Made by a program: the position numbers and the translations under genes | Notes under the pieces: model-generated | What the model was told of the DNA's origin: nothing | Seen by the model: the letters and a program-made list of their open reading frames with translations, nothing else | Databases searched by the model: none | Shown here: positions 26,712 through 33,633 of the stretch, piece after piece | How positions within the stretch are numbered: position 1 is the stretch's first letter | Layout: each line of letters opens with the position of its first letter | Assembly: GCA_002708445.1 (NCBI GenBank) | Contig: PAOB01000039.1 | Coordinates: forward strand, 1-33,633 | Direction of reading: 5' to 3' | Source of the DNA: Candidatus Arcticimaribacter sp. | Lineage (GTDB): Bacteria; Bacteroidota; Bacteroidia; Flavobacteriales; Flavobacteriaceae | Length of the DNA stretch: 33,633 nucleotides

Positions 26712-28107
26712 TCCAACTTTACAGTCAACAATAGCCCAAGAGGTAACCCTCGAAGGGGTTGGTTTGCATACGGGTGAAAATGTTGTCTTAACTTTCAAAC
26801 CTGCCCAAGCAAATACTGGTTATGTTTTTGTCAGAACCGATCTTGAAGGTCGACCCTCTATTGAAGCAGATGTGCAGTATGTAACTGACACACAAAGAGG
26901 TACAAACCTCGAAAAAGGAAAAATTAAAATTCAAACCTCTGAGCACGTTTTATCTGCTTTAGTTGGACTTGAAATTGATAACTGCATCATTGAGCTAAGT
27001 GCTCCTGAACCTCCCATAATGGATGGATCTTCAAGGTATTTTGTGGAATCGTTACTCAAAGCAAAAAAGAAAGTCCTGAAAGAATACAGAGACGAATACA
27101 TCGTCAAAGAAGTTATTCATTACAGAGATGAAGAGTCTGGAAGTGAAATGACCTTAATCCCTTGGGACAACTATCAAATAACAACGATGGTTGATTTTGG
27201 AACAAAAGTTCTTGGTACTCAAAATGCAACTTTAGAAAATTTAAGCGATTACGTAGAAGAAATATCCTCTTCACGAACCTTTAGCTTTCTTCATGAGTTG
27301 GAAATGCTTCTCGAAAACGGGTTAATTCAGGGCGGAGATTTAAACAATGCAATTGTTTATGTTGATAAGGCTTTGTCAGACGAAACAATGACTCGTTTGA
27401 AAAAGGCATTCAACAAAACCAAGATATCTGTTCAGCCAAATGGAATTCTCGACAATTTGTCTTTGCATTATCCCAATGAAGCGGCACGTCACAAGCTATT
27501 GGACGTAATAGGAGATTTAGCTTTAGTGGGAAAACGCATTAGAGGAAAAATAATTGCTCGTAAACCTGGTCACAAAGTTAATGTAGAATTTGCCCGAAAA
27601 CTCTCAAAAATCATAAAACAAGAGAAGCGCCTAAACGCTCCCTCCATTGACATCAATCAAACCCCATTGTTGAATGTCAAAGACATTATGAAAATACTGC
27701 CTCACAGACCACCTTTTTTATTAGTAGACAAAATTTTTGAGCTCTCTGATTCCCATGTTATCGGATTGAAAAATGTAACGATGAATGAACCCTTTTTCAT
27801 TGGTCATTTTCCAGGTGCTCCAGTAATGCCGGGAGTTTTACAAATAGAAGCAATGGCGCAAGTTGGAGGTGTATTGGTGCTTAACACAGTTCCTGATCCA
27901 AATAATTATCTAACTCTTTTCATGAAAATTGATAATGTTAAATTTAAGAATCCGGTACATCCAGGTGATACCTTGATTTTTAAATTAGAACTAATTACTC
28001 CGATAAGAAGAGGGATTTGTCACATGAAAGGTTATACCTTTGCCAACGGTAAAATAACCACCGAAGGAGAATTAATGGCACAAATTGTCAGAAAAGATAG
28101 CATATGA
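26701..28107 (+). CDS. lpxC-fabZ: Bifunctional UDP-3-O-acyl-GlcNAc deacetylase / 3-hydroxyacyl-ACP dehydratase
   Basis: Natural fusion of two enzymes, 468 residues. Residues about 1-310 are LpxC, the zinc deacetylase that commits the cell to lipid A: the ligands are His82 (TSEHVLSAL), His264 and Asp268 (ARHKLLDVIGD). Residues about 320-468 are FabZ, the hot-dog dehydratase of fatty acid elongation: His335 (LPHRPPFLLVD) and Glu383 (GVLQIEAMAQ) are the catalytic pair. The fusion is known in Bacteroidota and a few other lineages. It links the enzyme that consumes 3-hydroxyacyl chains for elongation to the lipid A branch that uses them. It overlaps lpxD by 11 bases and lpxA by four. Confidence 0.97.
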   Translation: MESNPTLQSTIAQEVTLEGVGLHTGENVVLTFKPAQANTGYVFVRTDLEGRPSIEADVQYVTDTQRGTNLEKGKIKIQTSEHVLSALVGLEIDNCIIELSAPEPPIMDGSSRYFVESLLKAKKKVLKEYRDEYIVKEVIHYRDEESGSEMTLIPWDNYQITTMVDFGTKVLGTQNATLENLSDYVEEISSSRTFSFLHELEMLLENGLIQGGDLNNAIVYVDKALSDETMTRLKKAFNKTKISVQPNGILDNLSLHYPNEAARHKLLDVIGDLALVGKRIRGKIIARKPGHKVNVEFARKLSKIIKQEKRLNAPSIDINQTPLLNVKDIMKILPHRPPFLLVDKIFELSDSHVIGLKNVTMNEPFFIGHFPGAPVMPGVLQIEAMAQVGGVLVLNTVPDPNNYLTLFMKIDNVKFKNPVHPGDTLIFKLELITPIRRGICHMKGYTFANGKITTEGELMAQIVRKDSI

Positions 28108-28889
28108 ATCAACCCTTAGCTTACGTACACCCTGGAGCCAAAATTGCAAATAATGTAGTAATTGAACCCTTTGTTTCTATCAGCAACAACGTCATTATTG
28201 GTGAGGGAACTTGGATTGGTTCGAACGTTACTATAATGGAGGGTGCACGAATCGGAAAAAATTGTAATGTTTACTCAGGAGCAGTAATATCTGCTCCACC
28301 ACAAGATTTAAAATACGCAGGAGAAGAAACCCTAACCATTATCGGAGACAATACCACTATTCGAGAATGTGTCACCATAAACAGGGGAACCATGGATCGC
28401 CAACAAACCACCATAGGTAACAATTGCTTGATTATGGCCTATTCTCACATTGCCCATGACTGCATCGTTGGAAATCATTGCATCTTTTCAAATAACAGCA
28501 CATTAGCTGGACACATCAATGTTGGTAATCATGTAATATTAGCAGGAATGACAGCAATTCACCAATTTTGTTCAATCGGAGATCATGCATTTATCTCTGG
28601 AGGTTCATTGGTGCGTAAAGATGTTCCACCCTACGTAAAAGCAGCTCGTGAACCTTTATCTTATGTTGGAATCAATTCTGTAGGATTGAGACGTAGAGGG
28701 TTTTCAGCTGGAAAAATTAGAGAGATTCAAAACATTTACAGAATACTGTACCAAAAAAACTACAATACAACCCAAGCAGCTGAAATCCTTGAAGCTGAAA
28801 TGGAAGTTACTCGAGAACGAGATGAAATCTTACAATTCATCAAAGACTCACAAAGAGGAATCATGAAAGGCTACTTTCAAAAAAATTAA
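28104..28889 (+). CDS. lpxA: UDP-N-acetylglucosamine acyltransferase
   Basis: First enzyme of lipid A synthesis: transfers a 3-hydroxyacyl group from ACP to UDP-GlcNAc. The 261-residue trimeric left-handed beta helix is seen in hexapeptide repeats from the N-terminus to about 185, followed by a helical C-terminus (GLRRRGFSAGKIREIQNIYR). The catalytic His is His118 in YSHIAHDC, equivalent to His125 of E. coli. ATGA overlap with lpxC-fabZ shows coupled translation. With the two preceding genes it gives three lipid A steps in one operon. Confidence 0.97.
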   Translation: MNQPLAYVHPGAKIANNVVIEPFVSISNNVIIGEGTWIGSNVTIMEGARIGKNCNVYSGAVISAPPQDLKYAGEETLTIIGDNTTIRECVTINRGTMDRQQTTIGNNCLIMAYSHIAHDCIVGNHCIFSNNSTLAGHINVGNHVILAGMTAIHQFCSIGDHAFISGGSLVRKDVPPYVKAAREPLSYVGINSVGLRRRGFSAGKIREIQNIYRILYQKNYNTTQAAEILEAEMEVTRERDEILQFIKDSQRGIMKGYFQKN

Positions 28890-28892
28890 AAT

Positions 28893-29459
28893 ATGGCATC
28901 AACTTCTGATATTAGAAAAGGTCTGTGCATTAAGCATAATAATGACATCTTCAAAATAATCGAATTTCTTCATGTTAAACCCGGAAAAGGACCAGCATTT
29001 GTAAGAACAAAACTAAAAAGTGTTACCACAGGAAAAGTTTTAGACAACACATTTTCAGCAGGACACAAGATTGAAGACATTCGTGTAGAAACTAACAAAT
29101 TTCAATTTTTGTACAGTGAAGGCAACACCTTTAATTTTATGAATACTGATGATTATAATCAAATTACTATTGAAAGAAATACCATTGATGCACCTAACTT
29201 GCTCAAAGAAGGGGAGGTTGTTTCCATATCCATAAACACAGAAGATGGAATTCCATTGTCGGTAGATATGCCTTTGAGTGTGATTTTAGAAGTTACTCAT
29301 ACCGAACCGGGAGTAAAGGGAAACACAGCAACCAATGCTACCAAACCAGCTATTGTTGAGACTGGAGCTAAAATCAATGTCCCCTTATTTATCAACGAAG
29401 GGGACAAAATAAAGATAGAAACTGATAAAGGAACCTATCAAGAGCGCATAAAAGAATAA
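28893..29459 (+). CDS. efp: Translation elongation factor P
   Basis: Rescues ribosomes stalled at polyproline stretches. The 188-residue protein has the three OB-like domains of the family. The loop that reaches the peptidyl-transferase centre is KPGKGPA, with Lys32 at the position that is modified in E. coli (Lys34). The C-terminal domain carries VETGAKINVPLFINEGDKIKI, the usual family ending. It starts three bases after lpxA, so it is part of the lipid A transcript, an arrangement seen in other Bacteroidota. No modification enzyme gene is in the window. Confidence 0.97.
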   Translation: MASTSDIRKGLCIKHNNDIFKIIEFLHVKPGKGPAFVRTKLKSVTTGKVLDNTFSAGHKIEDIRVETNKFQFLYSEGNTFNFMNTDDYNQITIERNTIDAPNLLKEGEVVSISINTEDGIPLSVDMPLSVILEVTHTEPGVKGNTATNATKPAIVETGAKINVPLFINEGDKIKIETDKGTYQERIKE

Positions 29460-29468
29460 AAATTTTAA

Positions 29469-29486
29469 ACTGAATAAGAATTCAGT
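29469..29486 (+). other. Perfect 7-bp hairpin between efp and sucD
   Basis: ACTGAAT and ATTCAGT separated by AAGA, ten bases after the efp stop. No T run follows, so it is not an intrinsic terminator. It could be a processing or stabilising hairpin that separates efp from sucD in the mRNA, or chance. Confidence 0.3.
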
Positions 29487-29514
29487 AAATCACTAATAAA
29501 TATTAAAAAATAGA

Positions 29515-30387
29515 ATGAGTGTTTTAGTTAACAAAGATTCCAAAATAATCGTACAAGGTTTTACAGGAAGTGAAGGTACGTTTCACGCAACACAGATGAT
29601 TGAATACGGGACAAATGTAGTAGGTGGAGTAACCCCCGGAAAAGGTGGTCAAACTCACCTAGATCGCCCTGTTTTTAATACCGTAGCCGAAGCAGTTGCA
29701 AAAGTAGGTGCCAATACTACCATCATATTTGTACCTCCAGCATTTGCTGCGGATGCAATTATGGAGGCTGCCGATGCTGGAATTAAAGTTATTATTACCA
29801 TAACAGAGGGTATCCCTGTAGCTGATATGGTCAAAGCATCGAATTACATTGCACAAAAAGACTGTCGCTTAGTAGGTCCTAATTGCCCGGGTGTAATTAC
29901 TCCAGAAGAAGCAAAAGTTGGCATCATGCCTGGTTTTGTTTTCAAAAAAGGAAATGTAGGAATCATATCTAAATCTGGAACGCTTACTTATGAAGCTGCA
30001 GATCAAGTTGTACGTGAGGGATATGGAATTACAACCGCAATAGGAATTGGAGGAGACCCAATTATCGGAACTACTACACGAGACGCTGTTGAATTGTTTT
30101 TAAACGATCCTGAAACTGAAGCAATTGTAATGATCGGTGAGATTGGGGGACAACTAGAAGCAGAAGCAGCTCGATACGTTAAAGAAACTGGAAACAAAAA
30201 GCCTGTGATTGGTTTTATTGCAGGAGAAACTGCCCCAGCAGGAAGAACTATGGGACATGCAGGAGCTATTGTTGGCGGAGCAGATGATACTGCCGAAGCC
30301 AAAAAGCGTATTATGGCTGAATCTGGGATTCTTGTTGTAGATTCTCCAGCAGCAATAGGAAAAAAAGTAGCAGAAGTACTCGCTTAA
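29515..30387 (+). CDS. sucD: Succinyl-CoA ligase (ADP/GDP-forming) alpha subunit
   Basis: TCA-cycle enzyme subunit that binds CoA and carries the phosphohistidine. The 290-residue protein has the CoA-binding [18 protein letters not shown] (16-33), [10 protein letters not shown], and the active-site histidine His248 in [23 protein letters not shown] near 177-188 is the typical family motif. The beta subunit gene sucC is not adjacent, as is common in Bacteroidota. A 55-base gap with a hairpin separates it from efp, and I see no clear promoter in that gap. Confidence 0.97.
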   Translation: MSVLVNKDSKIIVQGFTGSEGTFHATQMIEYGTNVVGGVTPGKGGQTHLDRPVFNTVAEAVAKVGANTTIIFVPPAFAADAIMEAADAGIKVIITITEGIPVADMVKASNYIAQKDCRLVGPNCPGVITPEEAKVGIMPGFVFKKGNVGIISKSGTLTYEAADQVVREGYGITTAIGIGGDPIIGTTTRDAVELFLNDPETEAIVMIGEIGGQLEAEAARYVKETGNKKPVIGFIAGETAPAGRTMGHAGAIVGGADDTAEAKKRIMAESGILVVDSPAAIGKKVAEVLA

Positions 30388-30396
30388 AAATACATC

Positions 30397-31143
30397 ATGA
30401 AATTGTTAGAAGGAAAAACAGCCATTATTACTGGAGCAAGTAGAGGAATTGGTAAAGGAATCGCTCATACCTTTGCTCAAAACGGTTGTAATGTAGCTTT
30501 TACATATAGCAGCTCTGTAGAAGCCGCTAATTCTTTAGAAAAAGAATTACAGGCTTTAGGGGTAAATGCTAAAGGATACCAAAGCGATGCAGCAAGCTAT
30601 GATCAGGCAGATCAACTGGTTGCAGATGTTTTAAAAGATTTTGACGGCCTAGATATTCTCATCAACAATGCTGGAATTACAAAGGACAATCTCTTGATGC
30701 GTATGAACGAAGAAGACTTTGATCAAGTAATTAATGTAAATCTTAAATCTGTGTTCAACATGACTAAGGCTGTACAAAAAACTTTTTTGAAACAACGCAA
30801 AGGATCTCTAATTCATATGAGTTCGGTTGTTGGTGTCAAAGGAAATGCGGGACAAGCAAATTACGCCGCATCAAAAGCAGGGATCATTGGATTTTCAAAA
30901 TCCATTGCCCTAGAATTGGGATCAAGAAACATCCGAAGCAATGTAATTGCTCCCGGGTTTATCGAAACTGAAATGACTGCAAAACTCTCCGAAGATGTTG
31001 TACAAGGTTGGAGAAATGCAATACCCCTCAAAAGAGGTGGATCACCAGAAGACATAGCTAATGCCTGTGTATTCCTTGGTTCGGATTTATCCAGCTACAT
31101 TACTGGGCAAGTGTTGAATGTCGATGGTGGAATGTTAACTTAA
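30397..31143 (+). CDS. fabG: 3-oxoacyl-ACP reductase (SDR family)
   Basis: NADPH-dependent reductase of fatty acid elongation, 248 residues. The Rossmann motif is TGASRGIGKGIA (12-23), the NNAG motif lies near 88-91, and the catalytic Tyr156-x3-Lys160 sits in YAASKAG with Ser upstream in HMSSVVG. The C-terminal ITGQVLNVDGGM is the usual FabG end. It starts nine bases after sucD, and its fatty acid role fits the FabZ domain three genes upstream. Another SDR reductase is possible but less likely given these motifs. Confidence 0.94.
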   Translation: MKLLEGKTAIITGASRGIGKGIAHTFAQNGCNVAFTYSSSVEAANSLEKELQALGVNAKGYQSDAASYDQADQLVADVLKDFDGLDILINNAGITKDNLLMRMNEEDFDQVINVNLKSVFNMTKAVQKTFLKQRKGSLIHMSSVVGVKGNAGQANYAASKAGIIGFSKSIALELGSRNIRSNVIAPGFIETEMTAKLSEDVVQGWRNAIPLKRGGSPEDIANACVFLGSDLSSYITGQVLNVDGGMLT

Positions 31144-31161
31144 AATTTTAAATATTAAATT

Positions 31162-31980
31162 ATGCAAAAATTACCTAAAATCGGTCTTCCTGTAATTGCA
31201 GGGATTTTTATCTTATTCATTTTCATTTCAAAATCTTCCATAAACATTGGTTATGGAGAAGCTGGGGTTCTTTTTAGAACATTCGGTGGTGGAGTAGTAG
31301 TAGATGAGCCTGTTCTTGGAGAAGGATTTCATATTATTGCTCCTTGGAACAAAGTCTATGTTTACAATGTAAAACAACAAGAAGTTTTTGAAAGTAAAAT
31401 GCAGGTACTCTCTTCCAATGGATTAGAAATTTCGTTGGACATATCAGTACTTTACCAACCGCTAATAGCGGAGCTGGGATTACTCCACAAAACAAAAGGA
31501 GAGAACTACCTTAACATCATCATCATCCCACAAATTCGTGCAGTTGCTCGTTCTGTTGTAGGACGTTACACTCCAGAACAATTGTATTCAACAAAAAGAG
31601 ATGCTATTCAGAACGAAATTTACGAAGAAACCAAAAAGGTAGTAGAAAATCAACATGTTCAACTCAATGCAGTTTTGGTACGTGACGTAACCCTTCCTAT
31701 TGCAATTCGTGAAGCAATTGAGCGGAAGTTGAATCAAGAGCAGGAAGCTTTAGAATATGAATTTAGAATTGAAAAAGCAAGACAGGAAGCAGAGCGTCAG
31801 CGTATCGATGCAGAAGGGAAAGCAACTGCAAACCGTATCTTAAGTGCTTCTTTGACTGAAAAAATACTACAAGAAAAAGGAATTGATGCTACAATAAAGC
31901 TCTCAGAATCACCAAATTCAAAAGTAATTGTGATCGGAAGTGGAGATTCAGGCTTACCAATAATACTCGGAAATCAATAA
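31162..31980 (+). CDS. Prohibitin-like SPFH/band 7 membrane protein
   Basis: Membrane-anchored scaffold of the prohibitin/HflK-like type, 272 residues. There is one N-terminal hydrophobic segment (about 8-25, GLPVIAGIFILFIFISKS). The SPFH domain covers about 30-190 (GEAGVLFRTFGGGVVVDEPV, GEGFHIIAPW). A charged coiled coil covers about 185-230 (EYEFRIEKARQEAERQRIDAEGKATANRIL). Such proteins form large rings on the membrane and often hold membrane proteases. No partner protease gene is seen here. It follows fabG by 18 bases and is the last gene before the his attenuator region. Confidence 0.92.
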   Translation: MQKLPKIGLPVIAGIFILFIFISKSSINIGYGEAGVLFRTFGGGVVVDEPVLGEGFHIIAPWNKVYVYNVKQQEVFESKMQVLSSNGLEISLDISVLYQPLIAELGLLHKTKGENYLNIIIIPQIRAVARSVVGRYTPEQLYSTKRDAIQNEIYEETKKVVENQHVQLNAVLVRDVTLPIAIREAIERKLNQEQEALEYEFRIEKARQEAERQRIDAEGKATANRILSASLTEKILQEKGIDATIKLSESPNSKVIVIGSGDSGLPIILGNQ

Positions 31981-31998
31981 ATTTTTGCGAATTCCTTA

Positions 31999-32029
31999 TT
32001 TGTAGAATTAGAATTATCACTTATCTTTA
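31999..32029 (+). promoter_or_regulatory. Promoter of the his operon (TTTG-N19-TATCTTTA)
   Basis: TTTG at 31999-32002, 19-base spacer, and TATCTTTA at 32022-32029, one mismatch from TAnnTTTG. Transcription would start near 32035, one or two bases before the ATG of the histidine-rich leader peptide. Confidence 0.55.
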
Positions 32030-32036
32030 CAGCCTA

Positions 32037-32093
32037 ATGCAATCAAGACAAACACATAACCACCATCATTTTACGAACTCAAACGAGCTCTAA
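32037..32093 (+). CDS. hisL: His operon leader peptide
   Basis: An 18-residue open reading frame, MQSRQTHNHHHFTNSNEL, with four His codons in a run of five (positions 7-11: H-N-H-H-H, bases 32055-32069). It lies 65 bases upstream of hisG and is followed by a terminator with an alternative pairing, so it has the make-up of an attenuation leader: ribosomes should pause on the His codons when charged tRNA-His is scarce. It starts at or within a couple of bases of the predicted transcript start, so it would be read from a leaderless mRNA. The symbol is used by analogy with enterobacterial hisL; I infer the function from composition and place. Confidence 0.8.
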   Translation: MQSRQTHNHHHFTNSNEL

Positions 32094-32129
32094 GGTTGAT
32101 GTACATACAATTCTCAAGAACCCGTTTGA
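32079..32129 (+). promoter_or_regulatory. Candidate antiterminator pairing of the his attenuator
   Basis: TCAAACG at 32079-32085, at the end of the leader peptide frame, is the exact complement of CGTTTGA at 32123-32129, the left arm of the terminator. Pairing would prevent the terminator hairpin. A ribosome paused on the first His codons would leave 32079-32085 free; one that reaches the stop codon would cover it. This fits attenuation, but I have not computed energies. Confidence 0.5.
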
Positions 32130-32149
32130 TCAATCAAGCGGGTTTTTTT
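32119..32149 (+). terminator. Intrinsic terminator (attenuator) upstream of hisG
   Basis: A 10-bp stem (AACCCGTTTG with CAAGCGGGTT, one G-T pair), a 6-base loop, and a run of seven T residues partly used by the stem. It lies nine bases before the hisG start and 26 bases after the leader peptide stop. It would end transcription before hisG when the antiterminator does not form. Confidence 0.85.
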
Positions 32150-32158
32150 ATTTAAAAT

Positions 32159-33010
32159 ATGATTCGAATAGCCATACAAAAATCGGGACGCTTAAATCAA
32201 GACTCATTGGCTTTATTAAAAAGCTGTGGGATTTCAATTGATAACGGCAAAGACCAGCTCAAAGCTGCAGCACGAAACTTCCCTATGGAAGTGTTTTTCC
32301 TCAGAAACGGTGATATTCCCCAATATCTCCGAGACGGAGTGGTAGACCTTGCCATTGTAGGGAGCAACCTCTTAGTCGAAAAAGGAAATGATCTCAAAAT
32401 AATTGAATCCCTAGGATTTTCAAAATGCAGAGTATCTCTTGCCGTTCCCAAGGGCGTGACTTTTGATAGCATACAAGCTCTAAACGGAAATAAGATTGCC
32501 ACCTCGTATCCCAATACGGTTAGGCAGTTTCTAAAAGAAAAAGGGATCGATGCAGATATTCATGTCATCAGTGGTTCGGTAGAAATTGCCCCCAACATTG
32601 GTTTGGCAGATGCGATTTGTGACATTGTTTCCAGTGGGAGTACCTTATTCAAAAACAATCTGAAAGAAGTTGTTGAAATAGTAAAATCTCAAGCAGTATT
32701 GGTTCAAGCTCCAAAGCTCAATCAAGATCAACAAGTTTTAATAGACAAACTGCAGTTTAGAATCCAGGCAGTACTTCGAGCAAAACAATCTCGTTACATC
32801 CTACTCAATGCACCAAACGATCAAATTGAGGCCATTACAGCCATTCTCCCTGTCCTCAAAAGCCCAACCGTATTGCCTTTGGCACAAGCTGGATGGAGTT
32901 CGATTCATTCGGTAATCAACTCTGGAGATTTTTGGGAAGTTATTGATCAGTTAAAAGAAGCAGGAGCAGAGGATATCTTGGTTTGCCCAATAGAAAAAAT
33001 GGTCCGATAA
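32159..33010 (+). CDS. hisG: ATP phosphoribosyltransferase, long form
   Basis: First enzyme of histidine synthesis, joining ATP and PRPP, and the point of feedback control by histidine. At 283 residues it is the long form: a catalytic part (about 1-210; IRIAIQKSGRLNQDS, VDLAIVGSNLLVE, and the PRPP loop DIVSSGSTL near 160-168) and a C-terminal ACT-like regulatory domain (about 215-283; QAGWSSIHSVI, AGAEDILVCPIEKMV). No HisZ partner is needed. It is preceded by the leader peptide and attenuator, and hisD overlaps its stop codon (TAATG). Confidence 0.97.
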   Translation: MIRIAIQKSGRLNQDSLALLKSCGISIDNGKDQLKAAARNFPMEVFFLRNGDIPQYLRDGVVDLAIVGSNLLVEKGNDLKIIESLGFSKCRVSLAVPKGVTFDSIQALNGNKIATSYPNTVRQFLKEKGIDADIHVISGSVEIAPNIGLADAICDIVSSGSTLFKNNLKEVVEIVKSQAVLVQAPKLNQDQQVLIDKLQFRIQAVLRAKQSRYILLNAPNDQIEAITAILPVLKSPTVLPLAQAGWSSIHSVINSGDFWEVIDQLKEAGAEDILVCPIEKMVR

Positions 33011-33633
33011 TGAAGCAATACATCAATCCAAAATCCAAAGATTGGGGTGGCTTACTAGAAAGACCAACAGCCAATTACAAAGACTTAGAACCTCTGGTTG
33101 AGCAAGTTTTTTCGGACGTTAAATCAAAAGGTGATCAGGCTTTGATTGATTACACTTTAGAATTTGACAAGCAAAAACTATCTTCTTTTAGTGTTGAGCC
33201 TGACGCCTATGATCGTGAAAAAAATTCAATTTCCTCCGACTTAAAGAAAGCAATTCAACGCGCCAAAAGCAACATTGAATCTTTTCACATTGCTCAAAAA
33301 ACAGATAAAGTGTTTGTTGAAACCCAGCCTGGGGTTGAATGCTGGCAAGAGAAAAGACCCATTGAAAGTGTAGGTCTTTATATTCCTGGGGGGTCAGCAC
33401 CTTTGTTTTCAACAATATTAATGCTGGCAATTCCAGCAAAAATAGCTGAATGTAAAGAAATTATTCTTTGTACACCACCAGATTCAAACGGTAATATTCC
33501 TGACGTAATTTTGTACACTGCTAATTTGTGTGGTGTAACTCAAGTTTTTAAGGTTGGAGGTATTCAAGCCATAGCTGCGATGACGTTTGGTACCGAAACG
33601 ATCCCCAAAGTATTTAAAATATTTGGCCCTGGA
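33010..33633 (+). CDS. hisD: Histidinol dehydrogenase, 3' end cut by the window
   Basis: Last enzyme of histidine synthesis: NAD-dependent oxidation of histidinol to histidine. The visible 208 codons stay open to the last base. They begin MKQYINPKSKDW and contain the family landmarks VKSKGDQALIDYT, RPIESVGLYIPGG (usually P-I-x-x-V-G-x-Y-V-P-G-G), the nucleotide-binding LMLAIPAKIAECKEI, and KVGGIQAIAAMTFGTETIPKV, ending IFGPG. The zinc and catalytic His/Glu residues are further on and lie outside the window. The start overlaps the hisG stop by one base, so translation is coupled. Full family length is about 430 residues. Confidence 0.95.
   Translation, partial: MKQYINPKSKDWGGLLERPTANYKDLEPLVEQVFSDVKSKGDQALIDYTLEFDKQKLSSFSVEPDAYDREKNSISSDLKKAIQRAKSNIESFHIAQKTDKVFVETQPGVECWQEKRPIESVGLYIPGGSAPLFSTILMLAIPAKIAECKEIILCTPPDSNGNIPDVILYTANLCGVTQVFKVGGIQAIAAMTFGTETIPKVFKIFGPG

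Noticed and set aside
30003-30302. 99-codon minus-strand reading frame inside sucD
   Set aside because: Shadow of a strongly coded gene; composition dominated by Ala/Pro/Ser/Ile from reversed Gly/Ala codons; no family features.
32096-32115. TGTACA palindrome between the leader peptide and the terminator
   Set aside because: Only a 6-base self-complementary site in AT-rich DNA; too short to support an operator call on its own.
1-33633. tRNA genes, CRISPR arrays, insertion sequences, prophage or attachment sites
   Set aside because: I looked for cloverleaf T-loop motifs, regularly spaced repeats, transposase motifs and terminal inverted repeats and saw none; gene order looks like stable core chromosome.

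Overview
The window is a low-GC, densely packed chromosomal segment of a member of the class Flavobacteriia (phylum Bacteroidota). The assignment rests on gene content: gliding genes gldF-gldG, the type IX secretion response regulator PorX, a fused LpxC-FabZ protein, and a Bacteroidota-type PEP carboxylase. It also rests on signals: repeated -7 elements of the Bacteroidota form TAnnTTTG, almost no Shine-Dalgarno sequences, and several TTG starts. I see no tRNA, rRNA, insertion sequence, prophage or CRISPR array. No gene-free stretch exceeds about 255 bases.

Layout from left to right. (1) The 3' part of an S9 oligopeptidase. (2) A cysteine-synthase-like enzyme followed by an alpha-oxoamine-synthase acyltransferase, a pair that fits sulfonolipid (capnine) synthesis. 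(3) On the minus strand, a tight run of a DUF62 protein, gldF, gldG and dnaN. (4) Divergent from it, phoH and purC, then the topoisomerase IV genes parE-parC. (5) On the minus strand, an XRE regulator and a small lipoprotein gene. An M14 carboxypeptidase-like gene diverges from the regulator across an intergenic region with a 20-bp palindrome. (6) An Lrp/AsnC regulator and ppc, convergent with aroB. (7) On the minus strand, porX, tsaE and a small membrane protein gene; an HD phosphohydrolase gene diverges from porX. (8) A long plus-strand run: lpxD, lpxC-fabZ, lpxA, efp, sucD, fabG and an SPFH protein gene. (9) A histidine leader peptide with attenuator, then hisG and the start of hisD, cut by the window end.

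Most genes are core metabolism and cell-envelope functions. The envelope theme recurs in sulfonolipid, lipid A, gliding and T9SS control. The most informative signals outside known genes are the his attenuator (leader with four His codons in five, terminator, and a 7-base antiterminator match), the palindrome overlapping the promoter of the M14 gene, and several -7 elements so close to start codons that leaderless or nearly leaderless mRNAs are likely. The DUF62 protein appears to lack part of the catalytic triad of SAM hydrolases. All family assignments are by eye from motifs; no search was run.
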